20,300 bases of DNA, taken from the IMG/VR virus record IMGVR_UViG_3300031841_003681, positions 1 to 20,300 of that record; one strand, 5' to 3'. Below are positions 1 to 7,183 of this stretch, piece after piece (the first letter of the stretch is position 1; every line of letters begins with the position of its first letter). The stretch is from a virus. A model generated the notes under the pieces. It saw only the letters and a list, made by a program, of their open reading frames with translations, had not been told where the DNA came from and searched no databases. The position numbers and the translations under genes are program-made.

Positions 1-170
1 CCTGCTTTTTTTGCAGCTTCCGTATTTGGTACAAATTGTTTTCCTTTACGGCTACCAGCTCGTTTTTTCGCATCGGTATCTTCTCTTTCTTGTTTAGAAA
101 GAGCTGCCCATGCTTTTTTGGGAAGGTAACGCTTAGTTGTACCGTCTTTTTGAATTGCTTTATCGGCCAT
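1..170 (-). CDS. Small basic protein, C-terminal half of a viral basic-protein family (partial)
   Basis: Starts at ATG 170 on the minus strand and runs off the left edge, giving at least 56 residues. It is rich in Lys and Arg. The segment around residues 13-22 (KRYLPKKAWA), followed by LSKQERE and then GSRKGKQFVPNT, resembles from memory the C-terminal half of a small basic family (DUF5872-like) found in phages and large eukaryotic viruses. The protein at 1261-1536 resembles the N-terminal half. It begins one base after the stop of the preceding gene (172-342), so it belongs to the same leftward operon. A DNA-binding or packaging-associated role is inferred from charge only. The family name is uncertain. 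Confidence 0.75.
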   Translation of the reverse strand, partial: MADKAIQKDGTTKRYLPKKAWAALSKQEREDTDAKKRAGSRKGKQFVPNTEAAKKA

Positions 171-171
171 G

Positions 172-342
172 TCAAGTTTCCGTTTCTAAACACTCAGGCC
201 ATGTTTTTGTTTTAAATAATTCATGAATTTCTTTACGCTCTTTATGGTGTGTAGGTTCTTGAAAAAACGGATCAGCATATAAACGTTTTATAGCTCCATG
301 ATACTGAGAGCAGGTTAGTGTCCAAGCAAGTAATATTCCCAT
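172..342 (-). CDS. Hypothetical 56-aa protein
   Basis: ATG at 342 overlaps the TAA of the upstream gene as TAATG, and TGA lies at 174-172, immediately before the next gene's ATG. The tight coupling on both sides is the main evidence that it is real. The product begins MGILLAWTLTCSQYHG, a short hydrophobic stretch of about 10 residues, too short for a confident membrane segment, and continues with a charged part (HHKERKEIHELF). No family is recognised. It is easily missed because it is under 60 codons. Confidence 0.6.
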   Translation of the reverse strand: MGILLAWTLTCSQYHGAIKRLYADPFFQEPTHHKERKEIHELFKTKTWPECLETET

Positions 343-560
343 TATTTAGTTTTTCCAGTGACAGCAGTCAAAACTGTTTGAATAATTTCAGGAGAGTATT
401 CACTTGATTTTAAATCTTGCAATTTAAACGGATATTGAAAATCCAAAAAAGCTTCTTTGAGCTGAGGGTTGGTAGCTTGATTTGCCAACTGCTGCATTAA
501 CTGTTGATCTGGAAAAAAATCAGGTGTATAACCTGTTGAATACTTGCCTGCTAGTTTCAT
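342..560 (-). CDS. Hypothetical 72-aa protein
   Basis: ATG at 560 overlaps the TGA of the upstream gene as ATGA, and its TAA overlaps the next ATG as TAATG, so it is translationally coupled on both sides. The protein is polar, with Gln/Asn-rich residues 18-34 and a PEIIQTVLTAVTG tail, and has no membrane segment. No family is recognised. The context is the distal end of the leftward packaging and virion operon. Confidence 0.7.
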   Translation of the reverse strand: MKLAGKYSTGYTPDFFPDQQLMQQLANQATNPQLKEAFLDFQYPFKLQDLKSSEYSPEIIQTVLTAVTGKTK

Positions 561-1261
561 CGTTTAATTGTGTAATCAATTTCATATGGTTTAAATTTAA
601 CAGGCATTGCGTACATCAAAGAACGTGCAACATCTGTCATTGGACTCATAGTATCATTCTGGCCTCGATATTTCATCATTTCTTGAAATCCTTTAATACC
701 TTGCAGTTGTGGTGGAAGTAATTCACGGTTATCTCTTAGAGCGCCTGTTCTACGATTAAATTCAAAACCCGGAACAAAAGTAGCTGTTAAAAGGTTTAAA
801 GCTTTGCGAGGTTGAAATTTACCACTTACCAAATCAGGATCTTCTGACTCGTTTACCATGTCGTAGGTATCTCTTACGCGAACAGTTTCAGGTGTGACTT
901 CTGCGTTATATCGTCCTAAGGTTTGCGTAACTGCCTTATCTTTTAAACCGTAAGGCATTGTTGGTCCTGAAGTAGGAAGACCAGGGCCAAAAGCAGGTAC
1001 CTGCATTTTTTGTGTGCCAATTGGTTTGTCGCCTCTTCTTGCTGCTTCCATGCTTTCCCACATTGGAAACTCTTCTTCTGCTACAGGATATTTTTCAGTT
1101 CCTCTAATAAGAGCTTTTTCTGTACTACGATCAAGCTTTAAATTCTTATTTCCAACACCAGTTAAGTAACGTGCAAATAAATTAATGCGATCAGGAAGCA
1201 TATTCATTGCTTCCCCTGCTGCACCTTGAAGTGCTCCTTGTAATCGACCAGCAAAATCCAT
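557..1261 (-). CDS. Hypothetical 234-aa protein, possible virion-associated protein
   Basis: ATG at 1261 is preceded by an AGGAG ribosome site at about 9 nt and overlaps the upstream TAA as TAATG. The N-terminus (GRLQGALQGAAGEAMNMLPD) looks helical and amphipathic. The middle part has TLGRYNAEVTPETVRVRDTY, a beta-rich pattern seen in some phage particle or cell-wall-acting proteins, but no catalytic motif is visible. There is no membrane helix and no cysteine. Position in the late operon suggests a particle or lysis-related role. That is inference only. Confidence 0.75.
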   Translation of the reverse strand: MDFAGRLQGALQGAAGEAMNMLPDRINLFARYLTGVGNKNLKLDRSTEKALIRGTEKYPVAEEEFPMWESMEAARRGDKPIGTQKMQVPAFGPGLPTSGPTMPYGLKDKAVTQTLGRYNAEVTPETVRVRDTYDMVNESEDPDLVSGKFQPRKALNLLTATFVPGFEFNRRTGALRDNRELLPPQLQGIKGFQEMMKYRGQNDTMSPMTDVARSLMYAMPVKFKPYEIDYTIKR

Positions 1262-1536
1262 TATTTTTTCTCCTTGTATTTCTTAGCAGCTTTTGCTGAT
1301 TTTTCGTATTGATCTTTAGTTTGCCAATCTTCTTTCCCCCATTTCTTCAGCGACTTTTGGCTTTTGCCTTCACCGCCTTTGTACCCGCCACCAGCTTTCT
1401 TGTACTCGGAAGCAACGAGCTGTGCTTTACGCGCAGACCACTGACCAGGCTTTCCACCTTTGGAGCCAGCCGTTACGCGTTTTTTAATACGTTCACGTAA
1501 GCCTGGCTTTGTATATTTGGAATTATCCTGAGCCAT
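1261..1536 (-). CDS. Small basic protein, N-terminal half of a viral basic-protein family
   Basis: A 91-aa, very Lys-rich protein coupled by TAATG overlaps to both neighbours. Residues 24-40 (GSKGGKPGQWSARKAQL), 43-53 (EYKKAGGGYKG) and 61-74 (KSLKKWGKEDWQTK) match what I remember of the conserved first half of a basic family (DUF5872-like) in phages and nucleocytoplasmic large DNA viruses. Family members often continue with RYLPxKAW and RKGKQFV motifs, which are absent here but present in the gene at 1-170. The charge suggests nucleic acid binding, perhaps genome condensation in the particle. Function is not known. Confidence 0.8.
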   Translation of the reverse strand: MAQDNSKYTKPGLRERIKKRVTAGSKGGKPGQWSARKAQLVASEYKKAGGGYKGGEGKSQKSLKKWGKEDWQTKDQYEKSAKAAKKYKEKK

Positions 1537-2060
1537 TAGGAAACAAATTTATTTACAAAACCTTCCGGTGCCTGTCCCATCTGAGGGCCGCCATACATCG
1601 TGGCGTTTAAATTACCTGGTGCGCCAGGGACAGAGACCAACCCTTTTTGTTGATTTAAACGTTCCCTTAAATTCTGGAGGCGCTTACCTTCACTACTGTT
1701 CTGCAACCAATTTTGAAATTGTTGCTCTTGTGCAGGCGTGAAGGGAGTAGTAATAGGTTTCATTGCCATTCCGCCCATATTGCCAACAGCACCAGCAACA
1801 TTGCTACTACCAGGAGTGGGAGGAATAAACGTAGGAAATTGACGTAGGCGTGTTTCTTCTACAATGTCACGACCATTTTGATTATTCCCCATTGGGTAAG
1901 AACCATTTGCAGGAGGAGGAGTAGATCCACCACCAAAGGGGCGGCCACCAGGAGCCATTGGAAATGCCCTGGGGTCAGTAGCAGGAATAATTGGAGGAGG
2001 AAATCCACCGGCTAAATTCCCAGGGGCACCAGGGACACTATTTTGATTACCGTAACGCAT
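1536..2060 (-). CDS. Proline/glycine-rich disordered protein
   Basis: A 174-aa protein that is almost entirely low complexity: Pro, Gly, Asn and Gln dominate and no folded domain is evident. The nonapeptide SVPGAPGNL occurs twice, at residues 8-16 and 143-151, so the two ends of the protein carry the same tag. FPMAPGGRP (residues 33-41) resembles HPMAPGGNP at the start of the 8200-8931 product. The ATG at 2060 has only a weak purine-rich stretch upstream. A structural linker or virion decoration role is possible, but nothing in the sequence proves it. Confidence 0.7.
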   Translation of the reverse strand: MRYGNQNSVPGAPGNLAGGFPPPIIPATDPRAFPMAPGGRPFGGGSTPPPANGSYPMGNNQNGRDIVEETRLRQFPTFIPPTPGSSNVAGAVGNMGGMAMKPITTPFTPAQEQQFQNWLQNSSEGKRLQNLRERLNQQKGLVSVPGAPGNLNATMYGGPQMGQAPEGFVNKFVS

Positions 2061-2085
2061 TTCTTATCTCTAACCTGGGACTATT

Positions 2086-2268
2086 CTAATCTTCGTTAAC
2101 TTCGTATCCTGCAGAATCATTCAACTTATTCAAAACAATTCCGTTTCCTTTTAAATTCCATTCAAGGATATCTCCCTCTTGCCAGTTCAATTCTTCGCAA
2201 ATTTCATCAGGTAACGGAATAACAACGTCACCATTGTTGGCCTCTTCGACCTCAATAATGTAACTCAT
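2086..2268 (-). CDS. AbrB/SpoVT/MazE-fold small protein
   Basis: A 60-aa product coupled to the preceding gene by an ATGA overlap (2265-2268). The pattern GDVVIPLPDEICEELNWQEG followed by DILEW and GIVLNKL is the swapped-hairpin AbrB fold: a beta strand, Pro, a helix with E-x-L-x-W-x-x-G-D, and a closing strand. Family members bind DNA as dimers, as transition-state regulators or antitoxins. No toxin partner lies next to it, so a phage or host transcription regulator is the likelier reading. Its place inside a particle-gene operon is unusual. Confidence 0.75.
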   Translation of the reverse strand: MSYIIEVEEANNGDVVIPLPDEICEELNWQEGDILEWNLKGNGIVLNKLNDSAGYEVNED

Positions 2269-2558
2269 TTTGACAGTAACTTTTCAATAAGCTTATCAAG
2301 CTTATTATTAATTTGTCGAAAGTTTTCTTGCATCTCTTGGATCTCTCTAATGAAATCCGCTTTCAATACGTATTCGACAGGCATTCGACTTAGTTGTATT
2401 TCGAGATCGTCAATCCTTTCATCTTGTTCATTTAAACGTTCCGATAAAAATCGAACACGATCAATTGAACGCTCTAGTAATTTGTTGGCAACCCAGGATC
2501 CGCCAGAAACAGCAGAAATTACTGCGGTTAAGCCAATGGCTATATATTCTGGCCCCAT
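2265..2558 (-). CDS. N-terminal membrane anchor plus coiled coil; candidate lysis protein
   Basis: A 97-aa protein. Residues 5-25 are hydrophobic and small (one membrane segment), and the rest is a charged helix with heptad spacing at about 31-57 and 67-95 (QENFRQINNKLDKLIEKLL). A short protein with one N-terminal helix and a long coiled coil next to the terminase fits a holin or spanin-like lysis component, but coiled-coil head or tail accessory proteins look alike. Start at ATG 2558, 12 nt after the terminase stop, without a clear ribosome site. The topology is read from sequence; the role is inferred. Confidence 0.7.
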   Translation of the reverse strand: MGPEYIAIGLTAVISAVSGGSWVANKLLERSIDRVRFLSERLNEQDERIDDLEIQLSRMPVEYVLKADFIREIQEMQENFRQINNKLDKLIEKLLSK

Positions 2559-2570
2559 GGCTTGAACTAG

Positions 2571-4097
2571 TTAATAATCTAATTGTAAACGACCTTTTTT
2601 CATTAGACCATTTACTAACCAAACTAAAGCATCGACACAATCGTCATGGCTACTAACACCGAAGTTTGTGAGTTCTTCATAGAGTGCTGCGAAGTTTCTG
2701 AAACGATTAAAGATGATTTTTCTGTCCTCAAACATTCCCATGATTCCACGGAATCTAGCCAGTTTATCGGCACGGAAACCTTTCACTGCATGCCAGTTGA
2801 GATTGTAGAGACTTTCGTTTTGGAGGCAGATACGTTTGAAGTCGGCTTCAAGGGAAGCCTGGTATTGAACCGCCTCACTCCAGATATCACAAGTTGAATA
2901 AGTCGGATAATAATTTCCGTTTTCGTCTTGCCCTAATACGGACCAGTCATTTAATAATTCTTTTAAGGCATCTAGTTTTTCTAGGTTCCCCATGACACGT
3001 ATGCGGCGATAATCAATGATGTGAATAGTATCTCCAATACGACCACCAAGAACCATGACGGTGTAATCATTTTTTTCTTTAGTGCCAGCAGAAAGATCAA
3101 CTCCTATACCTAGGGTATCGAATTCGGTGGCAATTTCAGCTTTAACCAAGAGTTCAGGCGCAAGGGATAATTCGTTTTGCCTAACAATTTGATTCATGTA
3201 CTGGAAGCTAAAAGCAATTGGTGCCTGATGCTTCTTTTGCTTTAAGTAATCCAGAGACCACATCTCTGGCCAATACGATTTTTCTTCTCCTGTTTTTGCA
3301 TCGTTATAAATTGCAGACAAAACAATCTGTGTCCAATTGTTTTGCTCATTAAATGTAGTGGAATGAATGTCGTCATGCCTAAAGCGAGTACCAAGACAAA
3401 TTGCCCTTCCACCTTCAAACATGGTGGGAGCAATCACAGCATTCCAGTTATCTTGCATCTGCTTCCGAATGTCTGGGTTGCCGATATCCGCAGCAGACTT
3501 AATAGCGTCATCAATCATCACAAGATGAGAACGCTTAGAAGTCACTGAACCTTTAAGGCCAGCAGCACAAAGGGTGAACTGTTCATCTGCAGTGGTATCA
3601 ATACCAGCAAATTTATGGTCGATAGACCAGTACTCATTACTGGTAACATTTTTCATCAAACGAACCGTAGGAAATACCTCCTGGTATCTTTTGCTCTCAA
3701 TGATTCGTTTAATAGTTGCAGACTTAGAACGTGCAATATCAACGGTATAACTAAGGTACAGAATCTGCAGCGGCATCTTTGCTGCAGTATGAATACCAAT
3801 AGCCCAAGCAGTCAGCAAGCCAAGAACAGTTGACTTAGCTGATCCCCTGGGAGCAAGAAGATCAATATTAGGTCCAGCAATCTTGATTAAACAAGAGCTA
3901 TCTTCATTGGTGACAAAATGCCGATTCCATTCTCTGTGATGAGCGGCAGGTGGTTTGTCTGCTACGTATTCACAAAAGAAAGCAAAATCGCTACGTGCTC
4001 GATCTAATTCATCTTGGTTTTTGAGTGGCTTAAGACTTTGCTTGCGAGCAGCGGCAATAGCATTACGCCTATAAGCAAGATGTTGGTAAGAAGGCAC
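2571..4097 (-). CDS. terL: Terminase large subunit (DNA-packaging ATPase/nuclease)
   Basis: A 508-aa packaging motor that translocates DNA into the procapsid and cuts concatemers. The ATPase half shows Walker A variant APRGSAKST (residues 82-90), Walker B VMIDD (193-197) and the coupling segment GTRFRHDD (236-243). The RNase H-like nuclease half starts at IGVDLSAGTKEKNDY (331-345, acidic residue D334) and ends with SSHDDCVDALVW (482-493, acidic D485, D486, D489). Length is typical of the family. The start is GTG at 4097: an in-frame TGA lies four codons upstream and no ATG fits. Sequence alone does not settle whether packaging is headful, cos or by terminal repeats. Confidence 0.96.
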   Translation of the reverse strand: MPSYQHLAYRRNAIAAARKQSLKPLKNQDELDRARSDFAFFCEYVADKPPAAHHREWNRHFVTNEDSSCLIKIAGPNIDLLAPRGSAKSTVLGLLTAWAIGIHTAAKMPLQILYLSYTVDIARSKSATIKRIIESKRYQEVFPTVRLMKNVTSNEYWSIDHKFAGIDTTADEQFTLCAAGLKGSVTSKRSHLVMIDDAIKSAADIGNPDIRKQMQDNWNAVIAPTMFEGGRAICLGTRFRHDDIHSTTFNEQNNWTQIVLSAIYNDAKTGEEKSYWPEMWSLDYLKQKKHQAPIAFSFQYMNQIVRQNELSLAPELLVKAEIATEFDTLGIGVDLSAGTKEKNDYTVMVLGGRIGDTIHIIDYRRIRVMGNLEKLDALKELLNDWSVLGQDENGNYYPTYSTCDIWSEAVQYQASLEADFKRICLQNESLYNLNWHAVKGFRADKLARFRGIMGMFEDRKIIFNRFRNFAALYEELTNFGVSSHDDCVDALVWLVNGLMKKGRLQLDY

Positions 4098-4129
4098 AAT
4101 TAATATTCATCTATTAAATGAATACTAAC

Positions 4130-4312
4130 CTATTTGGTTTCTTCTTTTTTGCTTTTAAAGTTCTTAGCAGCTTTGGCCGCTTTCAAACCTTTCTTAGCAG
4201 ACTCTTCTGCTTTCTTGCCTTTCTCTTCTTTTTCGGTATCTTTACCGTTTTCTTTGTCAGCCTTTTTCTTAAAGTATTCAAGAAGCTGAGGGGGCATTTT
4301 TCCTTTAGCCAT
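4130..4312 (-). CDS. Small Lys-rich protein, MPPQLLEYFKKK type
   Basis: A 60-aa protein, more than one third Lys or Glu. It starts MAKGKMPPQLLEYFKKK, a motif I recall from small basic proteins of cyanophages and large eukaryotic viruses, followed by a disordered charged tail with AKKGLKAAKAAKNF. It sits between a 287-aa Arg/Ser-rich protein and the terminase. It has a clear ATG at 4312 but no ribosome site. It is one of four short basic proteins in the leftward block. Function is unknown; nucleic acid binding is plausible from charge. Confidence 0.65.
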   Translation of the reverse strand: MAKGKMPPQLLEYFKKKADKENGKDTEKEEKGKKAEESAKKGLKAAKAAKNFKSKKEETK

Positions 4313-4331
4313 GATTTTAAAAGTAAATTAA

Positions 4332-5195
4332 TCAGCGACCAAAACGATTTCGAGAGGATCGGCCACGGCGTTCAAAAGATCTGTCACGACGGGAATCGCT
4401 ATAAGATGAACCGGAGGCATCACGCCTGGACCTTCCTGGGCCAAAGTCAGTTCCTCTTCCCGAAGAAGAACGCCTAGACTCATAATCAGAGCGGGCACGG
4501 TCTGCAGCGCGGTCTGCACGAGACCTTTGAGCTTCATTACGAGAACGTCTAGATCTCCGTGAAAACTCAGCCTTGCGCCCACCTCGTGAAGACCGGTCGC
4601 GTCCACCTCTAGTAGAAGTATCTCCGGTTACTTCTGCGTAAGTACCTCCTCTAGTGGCCGGCTCATTTTCTGCTTTTGCTTCTAGATCTTTTTTAAACTT
4701 ATCGAGAAAGTCTGGTGCATTAGAGCTGCTTTGCGGTGCAGCTTCTTTTTGCCCTGCATCAGAGCCTATATTATTTTTTGCTTCTTCAACACGATTTAGG
4801 AGTTTATCGAAATTACCAATATTATATTGGCTTCCGCTAGAACCCAATTGAGGGAAAGGGGAAACAGAATCCATATACTTTTTAAAACCTTCGAAAGATG
4901 GTGCATTATTGCCTTCTCTTTTAAAGTAATCTAACCCTTTACGAAGAGCATCTTTAGAAACAGCAGAATCGAAAACACCTTGTACTTGTTTAAACTTTTC
5001 TGCATCAAAATAATCATCCGGCCCACGATTAGTATTTACAATACTTTTTACCTTTTCAAGTTGTTCTGGAGTAAAGTAATCATTAGTTTTAACCTCTGGA
5101 CCTCGAATGGCGCCAGTGCTAGGCATATTATTTTTCAGCCCTTCAAGACGATTTAATATATCGCCAAAATTACGAATATTATACTGGCTAAACAT
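4332..5195 (-). CDS. 287-aa protein with duplicated helical motif and Arg/Ser-rich tail
   Basis: There are three regions. Residues 3-23 and 122-142 are two copies of one motif, beginning SQYNIRNFGDILNRLE and SQYNIGNFDKLLNRVE, each ending in KNN. Between them are two related blocks (DYFTPEQLEKV at 39-49, DYFDAEKFKQV at 61-71). Residues 193-287 are disordered and dominated by Arg, Ser and Gly (RSSRGGRKAEFSRRSRRSRN). The motif reappears once in the 71-aa product of 6019-6234. The tail is strongly basic and could bind DNA or RNA. Close to the terminase, it may be a packaging or head component, but no known family is recognised. Confidence 0.75.
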   Translation of the reverse strand: MFSQYNIRNFGDILNRLEGLKNNMPSTGAIRGPEVKTNDYFTPEQLEKVKSIVNTNRGPDDYFDAEKFKQVQGVFDSAVSKDALRKGLDYFKREGNNAPSFEGFKKYMDSVSPFPQLGSSGSQYNIGNFDKLLNRVEEAKNNIGSDAGQKEAAPQSSSNAPDFLDKFKKDLEAKAENEPATRGGTYAEVTGDTSTRGGRDRSSRGGRKAEFSRRSRRSRNEAQRSRADRAADRARSDYESRRSSSGRGTDFGPGRSRRDASGSSYSDSRRDRSFERRGRSSRNRFGR

Positions 5196-5233
5196 GTCAA
5201 TAGCTCAATGCATTAAATATATTTTAATTCAAT

Positions 5234-5722
5234 TTATTCTTCTAATTGCATCTTTGCCCACACGGACATCGTTGCTTCTTCTAATGGAATTTCAATAGGA
5301 TCATCTTTAAAGATCATCATAAGTTCACGGATAGCACGATCTGCACCAGCCATCAGTAAGCCTTTGCGGTCTCGATTATTAGTAAACTCTTCTACCTGTG
5401 CGATGGTGCCACGTAGCTCACGTTGCATTTGAGCAATACGTGCGACACCAGCATCACGCTTCACAAGGCCGGTTTCAACATCGGCTCGAAGCTTAGCAAT
5501 ATCGTCCTGCATGGCGTTAATCTCATACAGGAGTTTTTTACGATGATCAGGCTTGGGATGATTTAATTCAACCCATGCATTGCAATCTGCAATGCTGCCA
5601 GCATATCCAAGAAAACGAGCAAACAAATAAGTCTCAATTACTGAGTAATTATCAGAAGCAAAAGAGATAAAAGATTCTTGTGTGGCAGAATCTAAATTAT
5701 CGATCCAATAATCAAAAAGATC
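5234..5722 (-). CDS. C-terminal frame of a probable frameshifted protein; coiled-coil, candidate small terminase
   Basis: Downstream frame of 162 residues, starting after the UGA that ends the 5721-5978 gene. This frame stays open up to 5935, but that upstream part is the shadow of the other gene and has no ATG, GTG or TTG between 5857 and the conserved part. Skipping the U of UGA joins ARRF to DLFDYWIDN. The protein is helical: YLFARFLGYAGSIADCNAW, then a coiled coil from about LLYEINAMQDDIAKL to RELRGTIAQVEEF, then IRELMMIFKDDP. A helical, coiled-coil protein three genes before the large terminase could be the small terminase subunit. That is inference. Confidence 0.65.
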   Translation of the reverse strand, partial: DLFDYWIDNLDSATQESFISFASDNYSVIETYLFARFLGYAGSIADCNAWVELNHPKPDHRKKLLYEINAMQDDIAKLRADVETGLVKRDAGVARIAQMQRELRGTIAQVEEFTNNRDRKGLLMAGADRAIRELMMIFKDDPIEIPLEEATMSVWAKMQLEE

Positions 5723-5978
5723 AGAATCGACGTGCCTTCTGGGCCTGGGAGTAATCCCTGGCTTCGTCTCGTTCAGAGAACTCTTGTGACTGTCGGGAAG
5801 ACTTTCGCTGCTCTTCAGCTCCTTTGCCGATTGTTTGTCGTTCTTGTTCACCAGCATCTTCTGCTTTCTGTTTGCTGTATTTGTAGGCAATGCCAGCCGC
5901 TCTTTCGTATAGATCGTCGTTAAACCAATCATCAATATCAGTTTGACCCTCAGGAACTGATCTGTTATCGTCAGACAT
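5721..5978 (-). CDS. N-terminal frame of a probable +1 frameshifted protein
   Basis: An 85-aa, charged, Gln/Glu/Arg-rich product starting MSDDNRSVPEGQTDIDDWF. Start at ATG 5978: AGGAG lies exactly 6 nt upstream, whereas the ATG at 5984 touches that site and is unsuitable. The strong ribosome site shows that this frame, not the overlapping one, is translated here. It ends KARRF-UGA, and the next conserved protein sequence continues in the +1 frame with no start of its own. A joined product would have about 247 residues. Alternatives are a separate small protein, or a single-base assembly error or mutation. Confidence 0.7.
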   Translation of the reverse strand: MSDDNRSVPEGQTDIDDWFNDDLYERAAGIAYKYSKQKAEDAGEQERQTIGKGAEEQRKSSRQSQEFSERDEARDYSQAQKARRF

Positions 5979-6018
5979 TTCCATCTCCTATATGACGTTG
6001 CCTATAAAATACAGCTTA

Positions 6019-6234
6019 TCAGAAATTGCTCATCATGCCAGCAAGACCGGTTGCGAAGATATCGCGACGACCTTCAACTGATTTCTGACGCTGTTGACGA
6101 CCCTTGGAAGCCTCAAGACGCTTTAAAAGCTGTTCAAAGCGATCGATATCAAAAGTTGAAGAAGTATCGTCAGCGCTATTGCTAATCTCGTCAGCACCTA
6201 AAAATACTTGGTCGGTCGTTTCTAAAGGATCCAT
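6019..6234 (-). CDS. 71-aa protein with a third copy of the shared helical motif
   Basis: The product is acidic at the N-terminus and basic towards the middle. Residues 26-44 (STFDIDRFEQLLKRLEASK) match the motif found twice in the 4332-5195 product: Ser, aromatic, Asn/Asp, Ile, then F-x-x-[IL]-L-x-R-[LV]-E-x-x-K. The tail IFATGLAGMMSNF is hydrophobic. It starts at ATG 6234 without a clear ribosome site. The shared motif suggests that both proteins contact the same partner or surface, perhaps a repeated virion component. No family is recognised. Confidence 0.65.
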   Translation of the reverse strand: MDPLETTDQVFLGADEISNSADDTSSTFDIDRFEQLLKRLEASKGRQQRQKSVEGRRDIFATGLAGMMSNF

Positions 6235-6278
6235 TTATTTAACATGAATAACTGAAATAATTATAACAAAGATTTATT

Positions 6279-7172
6279 TTAGAAACTAAATGTACCAACA
6301 AGGCTAGAGTAAAGATCGCCTTCTTTGCTAATGCGCGTAATTTCTTTAGTGCCTTCCACCTTGATGTTTTGAAGTTCTTTATCAATTTCGCCTTGAAGAT
6401 TAGTCAAACCAGCACTATATAAATATTGCCGTGATTGACGCATTGATTGTTGGAACTCTTCCAGCTCTGCTGGCGTACCTGTAAAGTCACCAAACTCTGG
6501 CATTTTAATTCCAGATTGATCTTTCAGGTCGCCAATAAAGGATGGCATGTACTCCTGACTAAATTTAAATGTGCGTTTGCCAGTCTTCTTGCCTTTTTCA
6601 TCAACAGTTTGTTTGCCAAACTGAGTGTCATAATAATTATCAAGATAGCTTTGATTAAATTTGTCTTGATACTCTTGGCTCTTAACAAGAGAATCTTTAA
6701 AGTCTTGAATATTAGTGTAATAACCCTGACCAAAGCGCTCCATCGCTTTTTCTTTTTCTTCTGCAGTAGGAGCCCTACCTAAAAGCTCTTCATAGGCTGC
6801 TGTAACGCCCGTAGAACGTCTACCAGGTTGAACTTCAGTTGCATAAATATTCGCTAAATCTGTACCATAACCAAGAGTTGATCCTGGATCTAAATTATAT
6901 TGACTGGCGTAACCCCGAAGCTGAGATGCGGCATCTGCATAAGTAATAAGGCCAGAACGCATTTGCGCCTCAAGATTTTGATAAAGCGGGCCAAGATTTT
7001 TTGTAGCTGCAGCAGTACGTTCTGCATCAGCAGCCCTACGATCAGCTTGTTCTTGTAAACGTCGATCGTCGTCATCTTGATCTCTCTGCATTTGATATTG
7101 CAGAAATTTCTCAAATGACCTGTCTGGTTCAGGCATTTTATAAACAGTTTTGCCGCCGCCACCGCTGCCCAT
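6279..7172 (-). CDS. 297-aa virion-type protein with DUF4214-like segment
   Basis: Start at ATG 7172 with AAGGAGA at about 8 nt, a good site. The N-terminus is Gly-rich (MGSGGGGKTVYKMPEP) and is followed by a charged helix (residues 20-58, many Asp, Arg and Gln). Residues 122-172 (AYEELLGRAPTAEEKEKAME to SLVKSQEYQDKF) fit the DUF4214 pattern of a helix pair with LLGR-x-P and S-x-E-Y, a domain common in cyanobacterial surface and carbohydrate-linked proteins and in phage tail or virion proteins. The C-terminal third is helical with QQSMRQSRQYLYSAG. A tail or adsorption role is possible; the assignment is by memory of the pattern. Confidence 0.75.
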   Translation of the reverse strand: MGSGGGGKTVYKMPEPDRSFEKFLQYQMQRDQDDDDRRLQEQADRRAADAERTAAATKNLGPLYQNLEAQMRSGLITYADAASQLRGYASQYNLDPGSTLGYGTDLANIYATEVQPGRRSTGVTAAYEELLGRAPTAEEKEKAMERFGQGYYTNIQDFKDSLVKSQEYQDKFNQSYLDNYYDTQFGKQTVDEKGKKTGKRTFKFSQEYMPSFIGDLKDQSGIKMPEFGDFTGTPAELEEFQQSMRQSRQYLYSAGLTNLQGEIDKELQNIKVEGTKEITRISKEGDLYSSLVGTFSF

Positions 7173-7183
7173 GGGTATTCTCC

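Noticed and set aside
4328-4606. Minus-strand open frame overlapping the Arg/Ser-rich tail
   Set aside because: A shadow of the RS-rich codons; no ribosome site, and the real frame continues from a clear start at 5195.
5723-5935. Upstream extension of the 5234 gene as an ordinary long overlap
   Set aside because: The other frame has a strong ribosome site and a natural product here; the extension reads as a shadow (Lys/Ser/Asn-rich) without a good start.
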